The notes: generated by a model from the letters alone, not told the origin. 64,000 nt of DNA from Salvator merianae (GCA_003586115.2 QVOM02000119.1:43216521-43280520), one strand, 5' to 3'. Shown: positions 45,966-58,975, counted from the stretch's first letter. Made by a program: numbers and translations.

Positions 45966-47609
45966 GTTTGCTGTTTGAATGTCTGATCATCTTCATGTAT
46001 GATATAAGATGGAAGTGAGAATTTTTGTAAATATTAAGTGTTGAGTAGGTATTTTTTGTTGCATGACTTTTTGTTATAAAATCAAAGTCTGCTCCCTGCT
46101 TTACATTTGAAATGGGTTCACACATGAATAAAACTATCATAGACCCTTCACACGTATTTTCAGTATTGTACACAGTAATAGGCTAACTGTTGCTTTCATT
46201 GGATTAGATGTATACTGAATCCATGGGGCCTCTGAAATGTACTTGAAAACAATCAGTTTCTGTATACGAACAGGGGGAAAATGGGTAAAGGATGTCAACA
46301 AAAATGAAGACAAATGAGAAAGCAAATGAGATGTCTGCTCAGTATTTTATGCAAGGTTATTCCATTTGAAATAAAGGGCACAATCTACCGGGAAGTTCTG
46401 CATAAATTATATTTCCACTGAACTGAATGAAAGCTTATCATGGACATTTGTGAGAAATTTGTGATCTACTGAGGGCAGTGAAAATAATTCTTGAGAATTG
46501 TATTTATGTTTCAAGTGCTTGTGTAGTGCGTATTTGCAGCTACCTTTGGTTTACATTGGTCCCTGGCATGAACACATCAAATAAAAATATAGGTACTTAT
46601 TGCTGGTACTGGTGGCAACATGGTGAATGGTTGGATGCTTTATTTTGACCCACACAAATTGTTTGCTAAAGTGCTGCACTTCAGAAACTGATTTGTGTGG
46701 GTGAAAACAAATGATGCACTCACTCCCTTCTCCACCCATACCATCTGAGCTTTGTTCTAAGACCAGACTAAATAATCAACTTTAGAAGGATACTCTTAAC
46801 ATTCTCTGAGACCAGTTGGCTGATCCCCAAGATTTTTTCTTGGACTAATGGTTGTGTCCTAAAACACTGAGAACCTGTTGTCTGGTTGCCCTCTGGCAGT
46901 GGACTCATTTTCATTTGCTCTGTCTTCTGTTAATGGCATGTTTTCATTTTTTTGCTCTCTGTTCAGACAGTCACTATTGTCTTAGAACATTCCTGTTTGA
47001 TGCAAACTAAAAATGATCAATAGGGAGTTTTTACAGAATTTTATGGAGTCTACATTTTTCTGCAATGCAGTCTGGTGCCATCCACTTCCACTGTGAAAAA
47101 GTATATTATGGAGTCTTGGATCTCATTCATGAATGACTTTAAATGGGAACCCAACTCCTTGGTAGTATTCTGAAAGTTATGTGCCATTACCTACTTCTAA
47201 TTGTGTGTGTTTAACTCCTGATTCCTGCCCACAGCTCTGTAATCTCCTGGTAGTTTCCTGACCAAGTGTTAACCACATTTGACCCTGCTTAGTTTTTTGA
47301 GAGCAGCCAACCTGAGGAACTTAGTAAAAATATATGTAGTATTTTAGGGAAGGAAAAACTGATGAAATATCCTTAACTATCAATAATGGTTAGGCATGAC
47401 ATGAGCTCCATTTTTGCTTGTATTTTGCTTGATTGAGTGAACTGCTTGAGTGCTGTCACCAGGGCAGGGTGGCATGCCCAACAACCAGCAAAATGCAATC
47501 TAATAACGCTCACTGAAATTCACCAGTAGAACATACAATGTGGGAGACAGTAACCCAGCTAATCTACTCTTTGAAATAGTTTGATCCAGTAGGACTCTTT
47601 GGCTGTGTG
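45966..47609. other. Unassigned stretch
   Basis: No repeat family is recognised. If the candidate exon is real, this would be upstream intron. I could not identify a partner exon here. Confidence 0.45.
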
Positions 47610-48060
47610 TGCACTTGGCTGACACACTAGCCCAGTGGGCTCTGTAGAATGCATCGTCTGCACTGTGGACTGGTCTACTGGGAGACCAAGCCTCCTGTTA
47701 GAATTTTTCATCTGTGTCAGACGAGGCATTGGACTGGGCTATGGAGTGAAAACAGTGACATTGTCCCTCCAACCATGGCCCGTTTATAAGTGGTCCACAT
47801 GGCAGTACAGGCTGGTATTCTGCACCATCTGATTGAGTGTGGGTGGCACATGAGCAGGTGGTTCAGTCAACCAGAGCTGAAAAACCTGGTGCCATTTTGC
47901 AGGGCACTCAAAAGCAGTCCTGGAAGTTTGCCATTTCTGGGCTCCCAGCCAAAACAGCCCCATCTGATAACTTTCATTTCCAGTCTCCGAAATAGGGCCA
48001 AGATGGGCCACAGATCACTTAATTTGGCCCAGCATAGTGTGTGATAACTCACACTGAGTC
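47610..48060. repeat. Possible dispersed repeat related to 8.6 kb
   Basis: GGACTGGGCTATGGAGTGAAAAC followed by CCCTCCAACCATGG resembles GGAGCAGGCTATGGCACAAAAGC followed by CTGCTCCAACC at 8672-8715. Ends are not clear. The overlapping short ORFs on both strands are uninformative. Confidence 0.35.
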
Positions 48061-49422
48061 GAAATGGACTTTGTATGCTCAATTGATGAACTGGTTACTG
48101 CTTTTTTCCCCTGTAGACTTATGTTTTCATGGGAAAGCTATTTTTAATGCTACCTGCACAGATTAATGGCCATCAAAGTTATGAGAAAAATCATGACCTG
48201 AATAATGCTACAATACTATATTTTATCCACAGTGTAAAATTACAATACTGCTAATTAATTTCCTGAAATACTCAGGCTGCACATGCAATAATGGTGCATT
48301 TACAGATATTTGATTAATCTCTGAAGGTCTGGTATAAAGCCACTATAGTCAAAGCTACTGGATAACAGAAGAAACAAAAAAGATTAGAAGAGGAACTTGT
48401 ACTGCGTTCTGATGTAAACTTCATTTTTGGAAGCTGTTCTTCCATGAAAAAAAAGGAAGAAAAGAAATACAAAGCCTTTTTGGCATAAGATTATTAAGTC
48501 TGTTCTGTATTACAATGGCAGGTAAAATAATTTTTTGGAAAATCAGAGGGGTTTATTTATTGTTTTTTCAGGATGCTATTTTGGATCAGTAATCAGCAAA
48601 GTACTAAACCAGTCCTTTGCCACAGGGGTACTGTGTCTTTTAATCATTCAAGGGGCAGGCATGTGATGTGGAGGTGGGTATTGGGGAAGAAACATGCTTT
48701 AGTTGCAAAGGGGCCTGAAGGCACAGATTCACAGTGCACCGTTTCCATGGCACTGCTATAGAAACCAGGTTCTGCAGCCTGCTACTTCTCAGAATGGAAT
48801 TTCAATGCTTCATACAAAAAAAAAGAAACATGTAGACTTCTTACACATTGTCTCACTTCCCATTCCCGGAATCCATCACCTCACTACTTTATTTCACTAA
48901 TACAGTCTGTGACAAAACACTTCATTAAAAACAACAACAATAAAAACTATCATTTTCTTATTACATAGCTCCATGTGACTTTCCTGGATATCGTGCCTCT
49001 CAGAAAGAATCTGAACAATTCTCTCAATGTTTACATGCATCATTTCCAGGTGTAGTCATTCTAATTTATTACAATAATCTATGGAAATAACAAAAATCAT
49101 CTATAATCACATTTGCAACTATTAATTTTCACCATCTGAGAAGAATACACAATTAGTATTTTGTAAAGGTTTCAGTGGAATGCTGTTTGACAGTTAGTAG
49201 CTTACAACCATAATACAAAATACTCATTTTATAAGTGTGCTCTAAATCAGAAAACTAAAATTAATATTGCCACTAGAGCTTGCTTTTAAATTTTGTTGAG
49301 CATGATAATTTTAATTGCATTTCTTGGCTTTTGCTTTTTTTTGTCACTTCTTAACTTGTTGTTACAGGCTTAAGAAAATGATTTGATATGCCTTAGAATC
49401 TGGAATTCAAGCTGGAAACAAT
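48061..49422. other. Unassigned AT-rich stretch
   Basis: I see no gene or recognisable repeat. Confidence 0.5.
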
Positions 49423-49601
49423 GGCCCTTTCTGCATTGGCCCTTATTGTGGATTATATCTAGAACAGGGACCTGCTATTTGGATGCTGGTGCAGACTATG
49501 GCAGACCTTGCCCAGGACCTGCTGTAGTCTGCACCTGCATGCAGATGGCAGGTCCTTATTCTGGGATGTAGTCCAGAGTAAGGCCTAGTGCAGAAAGAGC
49601 C
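49423..49601. mobile_element. Snapback MITE, 179 bp
   Basis: GGCCCTTTCTGCATTGGCCC to AGTGCAGAAAGAGCC, flanked by AAT at 49420-49422 and 49602-49604. It has the same arm-loop-arm layout as 41188-41367, slightly more diverged, for example AGAACAGGGACCTG on the left arm. Confidence 0.92.
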
Positions 49602-50602
49602 AATGGCAGACATGCAGTGTAGTGGCTAGAGCAAAGCCTAGAACTGAGGAGTTCAGAGCTCCCTGGGTGGAGGGAAGAAGAATGGTGTGCACTGCCATGG
49701 ATTCTTTGGAGAAAAGGCAGAATATAAATGCCATAAATAATAATGTATTTGAACGGAGAGCAAACATAAAATATTTTTTGGAGAAAATCCTGTCCTTAAG
49801 CATATATGTTAATCTACCTCCCCCTCCCCTCTCCCTTCCCCCTCTCAAAATGATAAATACTTGCTGGAAATGCTGGTGAAGTTCTCCCATGCCAGGCTTC
49901 ACCGCATCCACTACATTCCAGGCCATGTCCCTGACACATGTTTAGATTCTGCCACAGGCTCCAGAAAACCTTGAATGATGCAGAAGAATTGCTGGTCTCT
50001 TCTTTTACCTTCTTATTACATTTTGTTGAATTATGCTGTTTCTTTATATTCAGTGAAAAAATAGTGAGAGGAGACAGGTTAATCTTGACATCGAAGCTCC
50101 TCCCTTACAGAGTATCTGCAGATTGAGGTTTCCCTTTATCCTTGTTGGGGACTTGTCCCAGTGGCTATCCCAAAGGGCTTCTGGATAGAATGGGTGGAAG
50201 TCTGCATCTTCTCACAATGCGTTATCTGTAATTGAGGGGAATATGGTATGAGTGACAAGAATCCTTGTATATAATGAATGGCATGAAAATCTAAAAAGGA
50301 AGTACCTTTGCTGGACATAAAAAAAGTTGCAGGCTCCACATATGAGTCTTGGATGCTTGAAATCCCCAAATTGCTACATTCTTTGGAAATCTGTAGATCA
50401 AAATGAATATTGTCCACCCCTTTGGACAGGGTGCCAATTAAAAGCTTAACAGAGTAATAGGGCTTGTTGAGTAGATTGTAGTCCCTATAGCAGAAGTATC
50501 AAATCTAGTGTTCAGGATCTGCTTCTTTGAATCTGGGTTTGAGTGACAGCCTTTTTTTTTTTTTTTCTTTGCCATTTTAAAAATGAGCGAGGGGTTGTGA
50601 CA
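49602..50602. other. Unassigned stretch
   Basis: Only a 14-bp poly(T) near 50552 stands out. No gene is recognised. Confidence 0.45.
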
Positions 50603-51917
50603 TAAGAACATAAGAGGAGACTTGCTGGATCAGGCCACGGCCCATCTAGTCCAGCATTCTGTTTCACACAGTGGCCCACCAATTGCTTCTGGGCATTCTC
50701 AAGCAGAAGATAAAGGCAAAACCTTCACCTGCTCTTGACTCCCCGCAAATGGTTTTACAGACATCCTGCCTGTCTTTCCAACCTGGAGGCAGTACCTAGG
50801 CATCCATTTTAATAGCCATTGATGCACCTGACCTCCATGAATCTGTCCAATCCCTTCTTAAAGCTGTCCAGGTTGATGGCTGTCACCACCTCATCCGGTA
50901 ATAAATTCCACAGACCGACGACCCTCTGGGTGAAAAAATACTTCCCCTTGTCAGTCCTAACTCTCCTACCCATCAGCTTCAGAGAGTGCCCCCGATCCTA
51001 GTGTTGTGTGTGAGAGAAAAAAACTTCTCTTTATCCACCTTATCCATACTGTGCATGATTTTATAAACTTCAATCAGGTGTCCTCTTAAATGCCGCTTTT
51101 CAAGGCTGAAGAGGCCAAGACGTTGCAGCCTGATTTCGTAAGGAAGGTGTTCCAGCCCCTTGATCATTCTGGTTGCCCTTTTTTGCACCTTCTCCAGTTC
51201 CACAATATCCTTTCTGAGGTGAAGTGACCAGAATTGTACACAATATTCCAAGTGTGGCCTCACCATAGATTTGTAAAGAGGCACAATGACACTTGCCGAC
51301 TTGTTTTCTATTCACTTCCTTATTACCCCTAGCATTGAATTTGCTTTTTTCACTGCCGCTGCACACTGGATTGACACCTTCATTGAGCTGTCTACCAGAA
51401 CGCCAAGATCCTTTTCCTGGTCTGTCACAGAAAGTTTGGCCCCCATCAGTTTATAGGTATAACTGGGGTTCTTTGTCCCGATGCGCATCACTTTGCACTT
51501 GCTAAGATTGAAGTGCATTTGCCACTTCGTTGCCCACTCACCCAATGTCAGGAGATCCCTCTGGAGCTCTTTACAATCACTTTCAGTTTTTACTACCTTG
51601 AACAATTTAGTTTCATCAGCAAACTTTGCTAACTCACTACTTACCCCTGTGTCGAGATCGTTTATGAATAAATTAAAAAGGAGGGGTCCTAATATTGAAC
51701 CTTGCGGAACCCCACTTTTCACCTCTTTCCATTCTGAGAACTGACCATTTATTCCTACTCTCTGTTTCCTGTTCTTAAGCCAGTTACTAATCCAAGACAG
51801 GTCCTGTCCTCTTATTCCGTGACTGCTGAGTGACCCTCTGTCGCTGTTGGTGGTGTACTGGGGGAAGTAAAAATCAGTTGTTTTAGGATCCACTATATTT
51901 TTCTGGATCCAAACCAT
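50603..51917 (-). pseudogene. CR1 LINE, 3' third including reverse-transcriptase palm and thumb
   Basis: This is the best-preserved LINE of the window. On the minus strand, frame 51312-51917 carries SGVPQGSILGPLLFNLFIND (RT motif), KFADETKLF (the catalytic FADD box with its second aspartate changed to glutamate), WQMHFNLSKCKVMRIG and KDLGVLVDSSMKV. After a frameshift, frame 50979-51284 continues with MVRPHLEYCVQFW, LEKVQKRATRMI and YKIMHSMDKVDKEKFFSL. The 3' UTR and the 8-bp terminal repeat (plus strand ACATAAGAACATAAGAGG) close it at 50603. It is 5'-truncated at about 51917. The frameshift and altered catalytic box argue against activity. Confidence 0.95.
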
Positions 51918-52124
51918 TATGAATTTTAAGGCATGACAGCATTCGTCTATTTTCAGTCTGACTTCTTATCATTTTATTCTTCTGAGCAATAATGAAAATC
52001 CTTCTGTGTCAACAACAGGAAGCTCCCAAAGCCCTTGTTTTTTTGCCTTTGTAGTTTCTTATCTCGTGTTTAATGAATATAATGCATGTTCTCACATTAA
52101 ATAAGCAGGCATTCAGGAGCATGT

Positions 52125-52306
52125 GGTTAGGGTTGTTAGGTGCCACTGAGTTGTGGCTGTCTCCTGATTTGATTGCATGCAGTTTTCTTAGATACAGAAG
52201 TGGGTTTGCCATTGGCTACTTTAAGGGAGAGACTGGGGATCAAACTGGTGACCCTCTGCTTTCCAGGCAATTTGTTCTTCCACTGAGCTACAAGCATTCC
52301 CATATT
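52125..52306 (-). mobile_element. tRNA-derived SINE
   Basis: On the minus strand, GCTTGTAGCTCAGTGGAAG is a textbook A box and CACCAGTTTGATCCCCAG a textbook B box about 40 bases on. The body has AGCCAATGGCAAACCCACTT and the end has CAGTGGCACCTAACAACC. The conserved GTGGCAAACC core and the ACCTAACAAC end are shared with the plus-strand SINE at 42.1 kb, so the two belong to one superfamily with different tRNA heads. Confidence 0.85.
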
Positions 52307-52471
52307 TAGGGTTACCATATGTAAAAGAGGACACGGTTCTTGCTCCTTTAATAGTTGCAAAGAAGAGAGCATTTGAGTAGTGTTTCCTGTATGACACCTG
52401 ATGGAATTCTGTCTTCTATATAACTATTGAAGAAGCAGGAACCCTGTCCTTTTTTTCACAAGCTAATCCTA
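52307..52471. mobile_element. TA-flanked MITE, ~163 bp
   Basis: Left AGGGTTACCATATGTAAAAG with GGACACGGTTCTTGCTCC; right, read inverted, AGGATTAGCTTGTG then GGACAGGGTTCCTGCTTC. Arms of about 50 bp match well. TA lies at both junctions (52307-52308 and 52470-52471), which would fit a Tc1/mariner-type target site. The element begins at the first bases of the neighbouring SINE. Confidence 0.75.
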
Positions 52472-53358
52472 CATGTGTTGGATCATAGCTAGGAGAAAAC
52501 TTACAGAATAATTAAAAAAAATAGAATGATTTCTCAAGGTGAGTGTTGGCTAAGACCACCTTCAGATAAATCATGGCTTTTGTGGAAAAGCTGGCCTTTT
52601 AACTGGGTGGTGCATGTGACACAACTCTGACCAGCCTTACTCCAGTGTGGCCTATCATGGCTATAATCTGTGAAAAGAGGTCAAAAGCCCACTCCTTTAA
52701 GGTCAACCTGGGGCCAGTGCCATGTGCCAGGCAGTGGCCTGGGAATACTTTGTATAAAAAGACATGCTGGGAGTGGGAATTCTCATTCTTCTGCTGGAAC
52801 ATCCTTTCTAGGGCTTCTCAAGGACAACTGGCTGCATCTAGGGTGCAACCATTTGCCTGGCTCTAGTCCAAATTAATGTAAAATCCCACATATAATGTGC
52901 ACTCGTGTGTAATGTGCATGCTGACTTGACCCAAATTTTTCAGGTGAAAAAAGAATTCGTGTAATTAAAATTATGCTTCATGTATAAGGTGTGCCTCAAT
53001 TTTTAGCAAACTAAAATGAGAGAAAATTGCATGCATTATGTGCAAGATTTTATGGTATGTATTTGGACTCAGCCTTAATGTTACTGAACTTTAAGATCCT
53101 ATATTGTTCTCAACACACATTAATATTTATATACAGCTGCTGAATGATGTGGACAGCACCAAGGTGCTGATGGCACCCAGATCCACGTTATCTTTAAAGT
53201 AAGTTATCTGAAGTAGCCACCTCTATTCTGAGACAGTGTGTAGACAGAGTGATTAAGTGGTTTAGAGAAGAAGAACATTTTCAACTTAGCCCAGTCGAAT
53301 TATGCTGGTTCTGGCAGGGAATGATCATGGTTTGTAGGAGGGAAGTCTACCTATCATA
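52472..53358. other. Unassigned stretch
   Basis: No gene or repeat family is recognised. TAATGTGCACTC and GTGTAATGTGCATGC near 52890-52920 are a small local direct repeat. Confidence 0.45.
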
Positions 53359-53720
53359 GGCCCTTTCTGCACTTACCTGTTGTAGAAATGGATCAGTGAG
53401 TCCAAATTAGCACAGCCCACCGTTCTGGACCATGATATGGTGTGGGCCGGATCAGTGGCGGTTTTAGCCTTGGACTGTCTGAGGAGTGTGCAGCTGAAAG
53501 GTGCCCCCGGTATTCCCGAACATGGGAAATATGTGTCTGCATGCCTTCCATGTTCTGGATCCGGCCCAGTGGTCCACTGGTAGTCCTGATTAATCAGAAC
53601 TCCCAGCGATCCAGATTAAGGGCTTCCTTTATTCAGATCACGCTCTGTCTTGTGGTGACAGAGCCAGCCAGTGGGGGACATGTCCTTGTAGATCAGCACT
53701 AGTGTGCAGATCCCAGAGGT
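53359..53720 (+). mobile_element. Long GGCCC...CACTTACC-type element, right end lost
   Basis: The left terminus GGCCCTTTCTGCACTTACCT is the cleanest example of this type. The interior TCCATGTTCTGGATCCGGCCC with AGTGGTCCACTGGTAGTCC matches the 22591 copy. No right terminus is visible before about 53720. Confidence 0.75.
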
Positions 53721-56104
53721 CTAGAAGTGTACTACATGGACTCTTAATTCAGATAGACTAGTATGATCAGGAAAAATTCTAAAGCAAAGTCGTTCTACAG
53801 CAATCAGGATTTAGTTAGAACAGTCATGATTTTTAGGCTTCAAGGTTCTGATTGGGAATGAACATTCCCAGTTCCCTGTTTCTCCTTTAATCACTTGAGC
53901 TTCTTGATGGAGAATTACATTGGGAATACATCACAATATTTGGGCAGGGTCTGCACATGTTAGTTGATGCAAGTCAAGGAGAAATCTCCTGGTTCCAATT
54001 TCATTCTCCGGGTCAGGAGTGTGCTGGACAGTTCACACTTGTTTTTGGTCCTCAGCAAAATGTTGCTGGGCTGACCTGGATTCTATGCTGGGGAACAGGC
54101 CAGGAATGGATATTGGGTGCATACTAAATGCCAAATGAGTGCTTGTCAGGCAGTGCCATGGACATACTGTGGTCCCAGTATACTGCTGGAACGTGCAGAT
54201 GCTAAGGGAATACATCCTTAAAATGTTGATTGAAGAGCTTTTAAGGGCCTAACATTACTAAATGGGCCAGATTGGACACTCTATAGAAATCAGGCATAAG
54301 CTTTGGCCAAAGAACAGTCTACTGTTACCAGAATAAAGGCTGCCACTTTGGTGTGGAAAAATCGTGGTATAGCTGACACTGATTAAGGGACACTAATTCT
54401 AGATGGGGACTCTATTTACCTGAATTGTAGATGGATATGCTCTGGCTGCATTTAAACTCTTCAACTGGAATAGCACTTTGTTGCTGGGAGGTGGAGGGTG
54501 AAAGAGCACATCCAATCATGGTGAGATGTTGCCCTGAGAACCTGAAAAAAGCACACTGAGAGGAGAGTGGAAAATCTTAGTCTTGATGCACATTATCAGA
54601 GAAAACATTCTTGGGTTGGTGTCTAGCATATAGCTGGTGTCTAGCACAGGAAAGGATGCTCCAGGGCTGCAGTGGCCTTGGTGGTCACTCAGACAAAATG
54701 CTGACTTTTTAATGAGAATCATCTCATTGATGGTATGTTTGGAAGCAGCTTGTGATGATTAAATGTTAATTGCCAAGATAAAGCTTTGAGGAGCTTAGCA
54801 GAAGTTAAGAATGTTGGTTTTAGTATAATTTAGGACCAGGTCTTCTTCGGTGCAGTATGTGCAGTGTGCCAAACTTTTGAATTGGCTTGATGCTGAATGC
54901 ATTTTAGCCAAGGAACAATCTGGTTTTAGAGCTGGCTGCTTTCCCCTATAACAGCTAATGGAAAAAATATACCTCTAATTCAGATGCTGCATTTATTTTG
55001 AATTTTACCTCTCTAGAGGAAAGTTGTGGAATTGTGGATGGTTGCAGGCCTGTAGAAAGTGTTCTGGGCCAGGAATATGGCAGGGTGGGCTGGAGCTGGC
55101 TGGCAGCCTTCCACACTGATGCCAGTATGGTGTGGCCTATCTTTGTCAGCACAATGAATAGATCCACTCTGCTTCCATTGCTTGTATCCCCGTCCCAGCA
55201 TTGCTTATTAGCATTTCTTGTAGATCCAGCCTTTCCTCTCTGTTGTGGTTAATTCTGGTATGTTGATAAGGGTGCTGAGAACTGCTCATTGTTTTGAGAA
55301 CTCCAGTTTGTATTATGGGAATGGTCTGGGTTGTGGGAACTTAGAAGAAAAGGCAGGAATAGAGAGTTTCATATATAAAGCATGTTTCATCTGCTCTCTA
55401 TCTGTGTTGCTTGAATGGGTCTGTGGTGGTGATTCCGACAATCTTCAGGGCTGGGAAACAAAAGTTCAAGTCATCAGTTTTAAGGAGTAGACAGATTCTT
55501 GATTGCAAGACTATGAAACAGGAGCTTGGAGGCTACTTTATTTATAAACTCTGTATTTATTTTATACAGTGTGTTATGTGCACTGTGCATGGTTCCTGTT
55601 TTGGATTCTGAAATGTTAAAGGTCATACAGCTGTTGTGCCACACCTCCTATCTGGTCTGACCACTGGCTGTGCTGTTGGGGCTTCTGGGAGCTGAAGCTC
55701 ACCAACATCTGGAGGACATCACGCCAGCTATCTCTGATTGAATTCTCCTGATCTTGGTCCTAAAGAGCACACTGCAATCACTTTGAATCTGGACTTGGAT
55801 AGAAGGCAGTATCCCTTCCTGGTAGGCATGTGAAGGAGGAGTTTAGTCCCATTCCATATGCTCTGTGTCCAGCACAGCTCTGTAAAAGCAGAATAAACAC
55901 ACAGCTTACAACAAAAAAGCAATGGTGAGCTGGGCTTGCTCAATGGTCATCACATCTGTAGGCAACAACCTCTTTTCTTTGAGCAGGGCATAACTACCAC
56001 TGAGTGAATCTGGTTTTTTGCCAGTGGGGAGCAGGAAACAAGTGTGGCACTTTTGAAGCATTGGACAAGCTGCTATTATTGTATTCTGGGCATGATTTTG
56101 TTTT
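53721..56104. other. Mostly unassigned stretch
   Basis: No gene is recognised. GGCTTCTGGGAGCTGAAGCTC at 55679-55699 resembles a motif common in old reptile interspersed repeats, but I cannot assign it. Confidence 0.4.
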
Positions 56105-56303
56105 TAGTCTGGTATGAGAGAGAGGCAGGATGCCTCTAAAGGCCATTTGCAGTGAATCGAGAGTAGATGAAGGTTCGGCCTTTGTCTTCTGCTTGGGAAT
56201 GCCCAGGGGCAATTGGTGGACCACTGTGTGAGACAGGATGCTGGACTAGATGGGTCGTGGCCCAATCCATCAGGGCTTCTCTTGTGGTCTTATGTCCTTA
56301 TAA
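56105..56303 (+). mobile_element. CR1 LINE 3' UTR fragment
   Basis: GAGGCAGGATGCCTCTAAAGG, CTTGGGAATGCCCAGGGGC, ACAGGATGCTGGACTAGATGG and a final CTTATGTCCTTA correspond to the last 200 bases of the CR1 at 7787-8218. Heavily 5'-truncated. Confidence 0.85.
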
Positions 56304-56429
56304 CAGGCCCATCTGCACTCACTTAGCTATGACTTTGTAATTTCAGACCAAATAAGTAAACTCTGGTGAAGACTTGGAAGCCACGGCTTGACAGCTTTTT
56401 CTACGGCAAATCTGCGTTGAATTGCTTTG

Positions 56430-56725
56430 AAGCAGAAACTTTCTAGAACTGTTGCCAAACTTTGGAATCTCTTTCTGCGCTGTTTAAAAAAAAAAAAAAC
56501 ATTGTTAGTGTTTTGCAAAGGCTGTAAATCATCCCTATCCTTTTTAAAGCAAGTGTCAGTCAGATGAGTTGTTTTCTTGATTATGTTGTAATTTCTAGTT
56601 TTGTTTATATATGAGTTTTATATGGTTCTGTTTCTGTTGCTTTGTTTATTTTATTACTTCTGTAACAGATTGCTTTAAGGCATTTTGGAAATGCAGTATT
56701 TCAATATTTAAAGTAAATAAATAAC
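56430..56725 (+). mobile_element. L2-clade LINE tail
   Basis: CTTTGGAATCTCTTTCTGCG corresponds to the LWNSLPLQ segment at the end of L2 ORFs. The AT-rich UTR ends in TTTAAGGCATTTTGGAAATG and AAAGTAAATAAATAA, the L2 3' terminus pattern. A 14-bp poly(A) at 56486 interrupts the coding remnant. Confidence 0.65.
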
Positions 56726-58382
56726 AAAGAAAACCAGTTTGCTTTCCCAGTGAGATGATACAAATAGCAAGCAGAAGACAAAATATGTTTGTGGGACAGC
56801 AGTAAGTAGTTATGGAGGAGTGCACACACCCCTTCATCAATTCACACACTTTAGTTTGGCATAGAAATGAGCTAAACTACTTTAGGCCCTAGTTACACAT
56901 AAGTCTTACCTCCAACTTTAAAAGGAAATCCATTTGAATTTTACATTAGGAGAGAACAGATCAAAAATTAAATGTGCCTTTAGTGCATTTGATTTCCTGA
57001 CACATCAAGGGAAATACTATGTCTAAAGTGCAAGAGATTGTTCTTCTCCCTATCACAGTCCATCCAAAATTCTTTCCTGCTACTGTAAATGATTAGTCTG
57101 CCCAAGTTATCAATCTCTGGCAGTTGTACTCTCTTTCTGTTCTCTGCTTTTGTGCAAAAGCTCTTCTCCCTTTTCTTTTGTTCCGTGCAAAAGTGACCCT
57201 GTGCAAATAGTTTCTGAGTAGCAATGTTTCTGTCCCTGTCTATTTTTAGTCTCACTTAGTTGCGTGTTTCTCCTGCCCCTGTTCATGCAGCTATAGTTAG
57301 GTTTGTCAAATGGAAGCAATTTTAACAGCAGGACTATGTAGCTTGGTTAGGAAGTCTAAAGAAGTGCTCCTGTACAAAACAGTAAACTAAAAAGAAAAGA
57401 AAAAGAAAAAAAATTAAATATAGGAACGTATTCCCTGTGCACATTGGGTTTGAACCCTATACCACTACAAATGATTGGTTGCCTTCTAAAGAAGAAAAAA
57501 GCAGGGAACTGCCTCTTGCTCCCCAGAAATACTTACAGTCATCCTTTATAAATCTACAATATGGACATATCTAAACCCCTCCAAAACAACAACAAATATG
57601 TTGGAAGATGCAACATGTTTTCCATGCAGAAAAAAAAGACGCTGCAGAAAATGTGGATTGGACGTGTGATCTCATATAATGGTGTGATTTCTCCTCAGTG
57701 GAAACTGATGCAATGTGAGGTAGAACTTGTGTGCAGTTACTCAATTTATTGTGACTTAATTCGAATTCTTACTTGAATCTTTCCTCCCTCCCATTCTAGC
57801 CGCCGATTACCTCAACTACCTTCCATCTCTTCTGCTACATTTACTATATATTCCATTGATGGACTGTCTGTACACGCACCCAGTAATGATCACAGAAACG
57901 TACTGCCCAGTGCTTGCCTTGGAGGTAAAAAGTAGACAAAGCTTGGGTACTCTGGGGACAGATCTCACTTCCCCAAGAGCTACTGCAAAGCAAGAACTAG
58001 GCTTTATGCTTGTGTGTGTGTGTGTGTGGTTGGGTGTATGTACAGACATTCTGCGTATAACATGATTCTGTACAGCATTCTTTTGTCTTTACATAGTCAG
58101 TAAAATTCTACTTTCCTCATTGAACCTGATTCTAGAAACCTGTAATAAAGTAATTAAACATCTGTGGTGCCAATGATATTGGGTTTCTCTCTGTAATGTC
58201 ACTGATTTACAATAGTAGACTGGGGTCATGACCAGACATCTGCCCCCACCAAGACATGTAAATCTCTTTGTACGTGCATGTTTCAAAGGGAGGGATTGTT
58301 AGAAGAATTCAGAAATATAATGGTGACCTTGTTCTTGAGGAAAGTTCAAAATACAAGTCTTGAAGGCATCACTGGGGAGAAG
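56726..58382. other. Unassigned stretch
   Basis: TAGGCCCTAGTTACACATAAG at 56883 resembles a lone left terminus of the GGCCC...CACTT elements. A (TG)n tract lies at 58011-58028. Nothing else is recognised. Confidence 0.4.
58011..58028 (+). repeat. (TG)n microsatellite
   Basis: Nine TG units. Confidence 0.9.
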
Positions 58383-58975
58383 GTAATTATTTATTTGATT
58401 ATTAATTAATTAATTACATTTTTATATTACCCTATACCTGATGATCTCAGAGTGGTTTACGAATAAAAGGTAAGTTAAAATTGTAAACTAAGTGGCACAG
58501 CCCAAAGTGGTAGAAAAGAAACTAACAGCCAAATGTCTGGGTGAAGAGGTACGTCTTCACCAGGTATCAAAGCATACACAACATTGTTGCCTGGCAAGCC
58601 TCTAGGGACTGGCCTCTGTGGGGCAAGCCTGTCCCACAAACCAGGGGCCACTACAGAAAAGACTGCCACCCCTCTTAGAACTAAAGACAAAGGAATGACA
58701 AGAAAACCCCCCCTGCTGATCTTAACTGATGGGCAGGTCTACATGGAAGGAGGTGCTGCTTCAAGACTTTAGGGTCCAAGCTTTTAGGGCTTTATATGTT
58801 AGTGGCAGTACTTTGAATTGATCCCAGTAGCCAATAGCCAACCAGTGCAGATCTTTCAAGACTGGTACAATATGGGTCTGGTCATATAAACCTAGCTGCT
58901 GAATTCTACACTAGTTGCAGCTTCAAAGGCAGTTCATATGACAGTGTTGCCATATTCTAGATCTGCAGATGTAAG
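58383..58975 (-). mobile_element. L2-clade LINE 3' region
   Basis: The plus strand begins TTATTTATTTGATTATTAATTAATTAATTAC, then ATACCTGATGATCTCAGAGTGG. Later come AGAAAAGACTGCCACC and CCAACCAGTGCAG followed by TTTCAAGACTGGTACAATATG. These follow the order of the antisense L2 at 32.9 and 36.3-36.6 kb (CCAGTGCAGTTCTTTTAAGG there). The coding part is badly decayed. Confidence 0.7.

Noticed and set aside
52280..52306. Genuine tRNA gene
   Set aside because: A and B boxes are present, but the sequence continues as a SINE body and does not close an acceptor stem.
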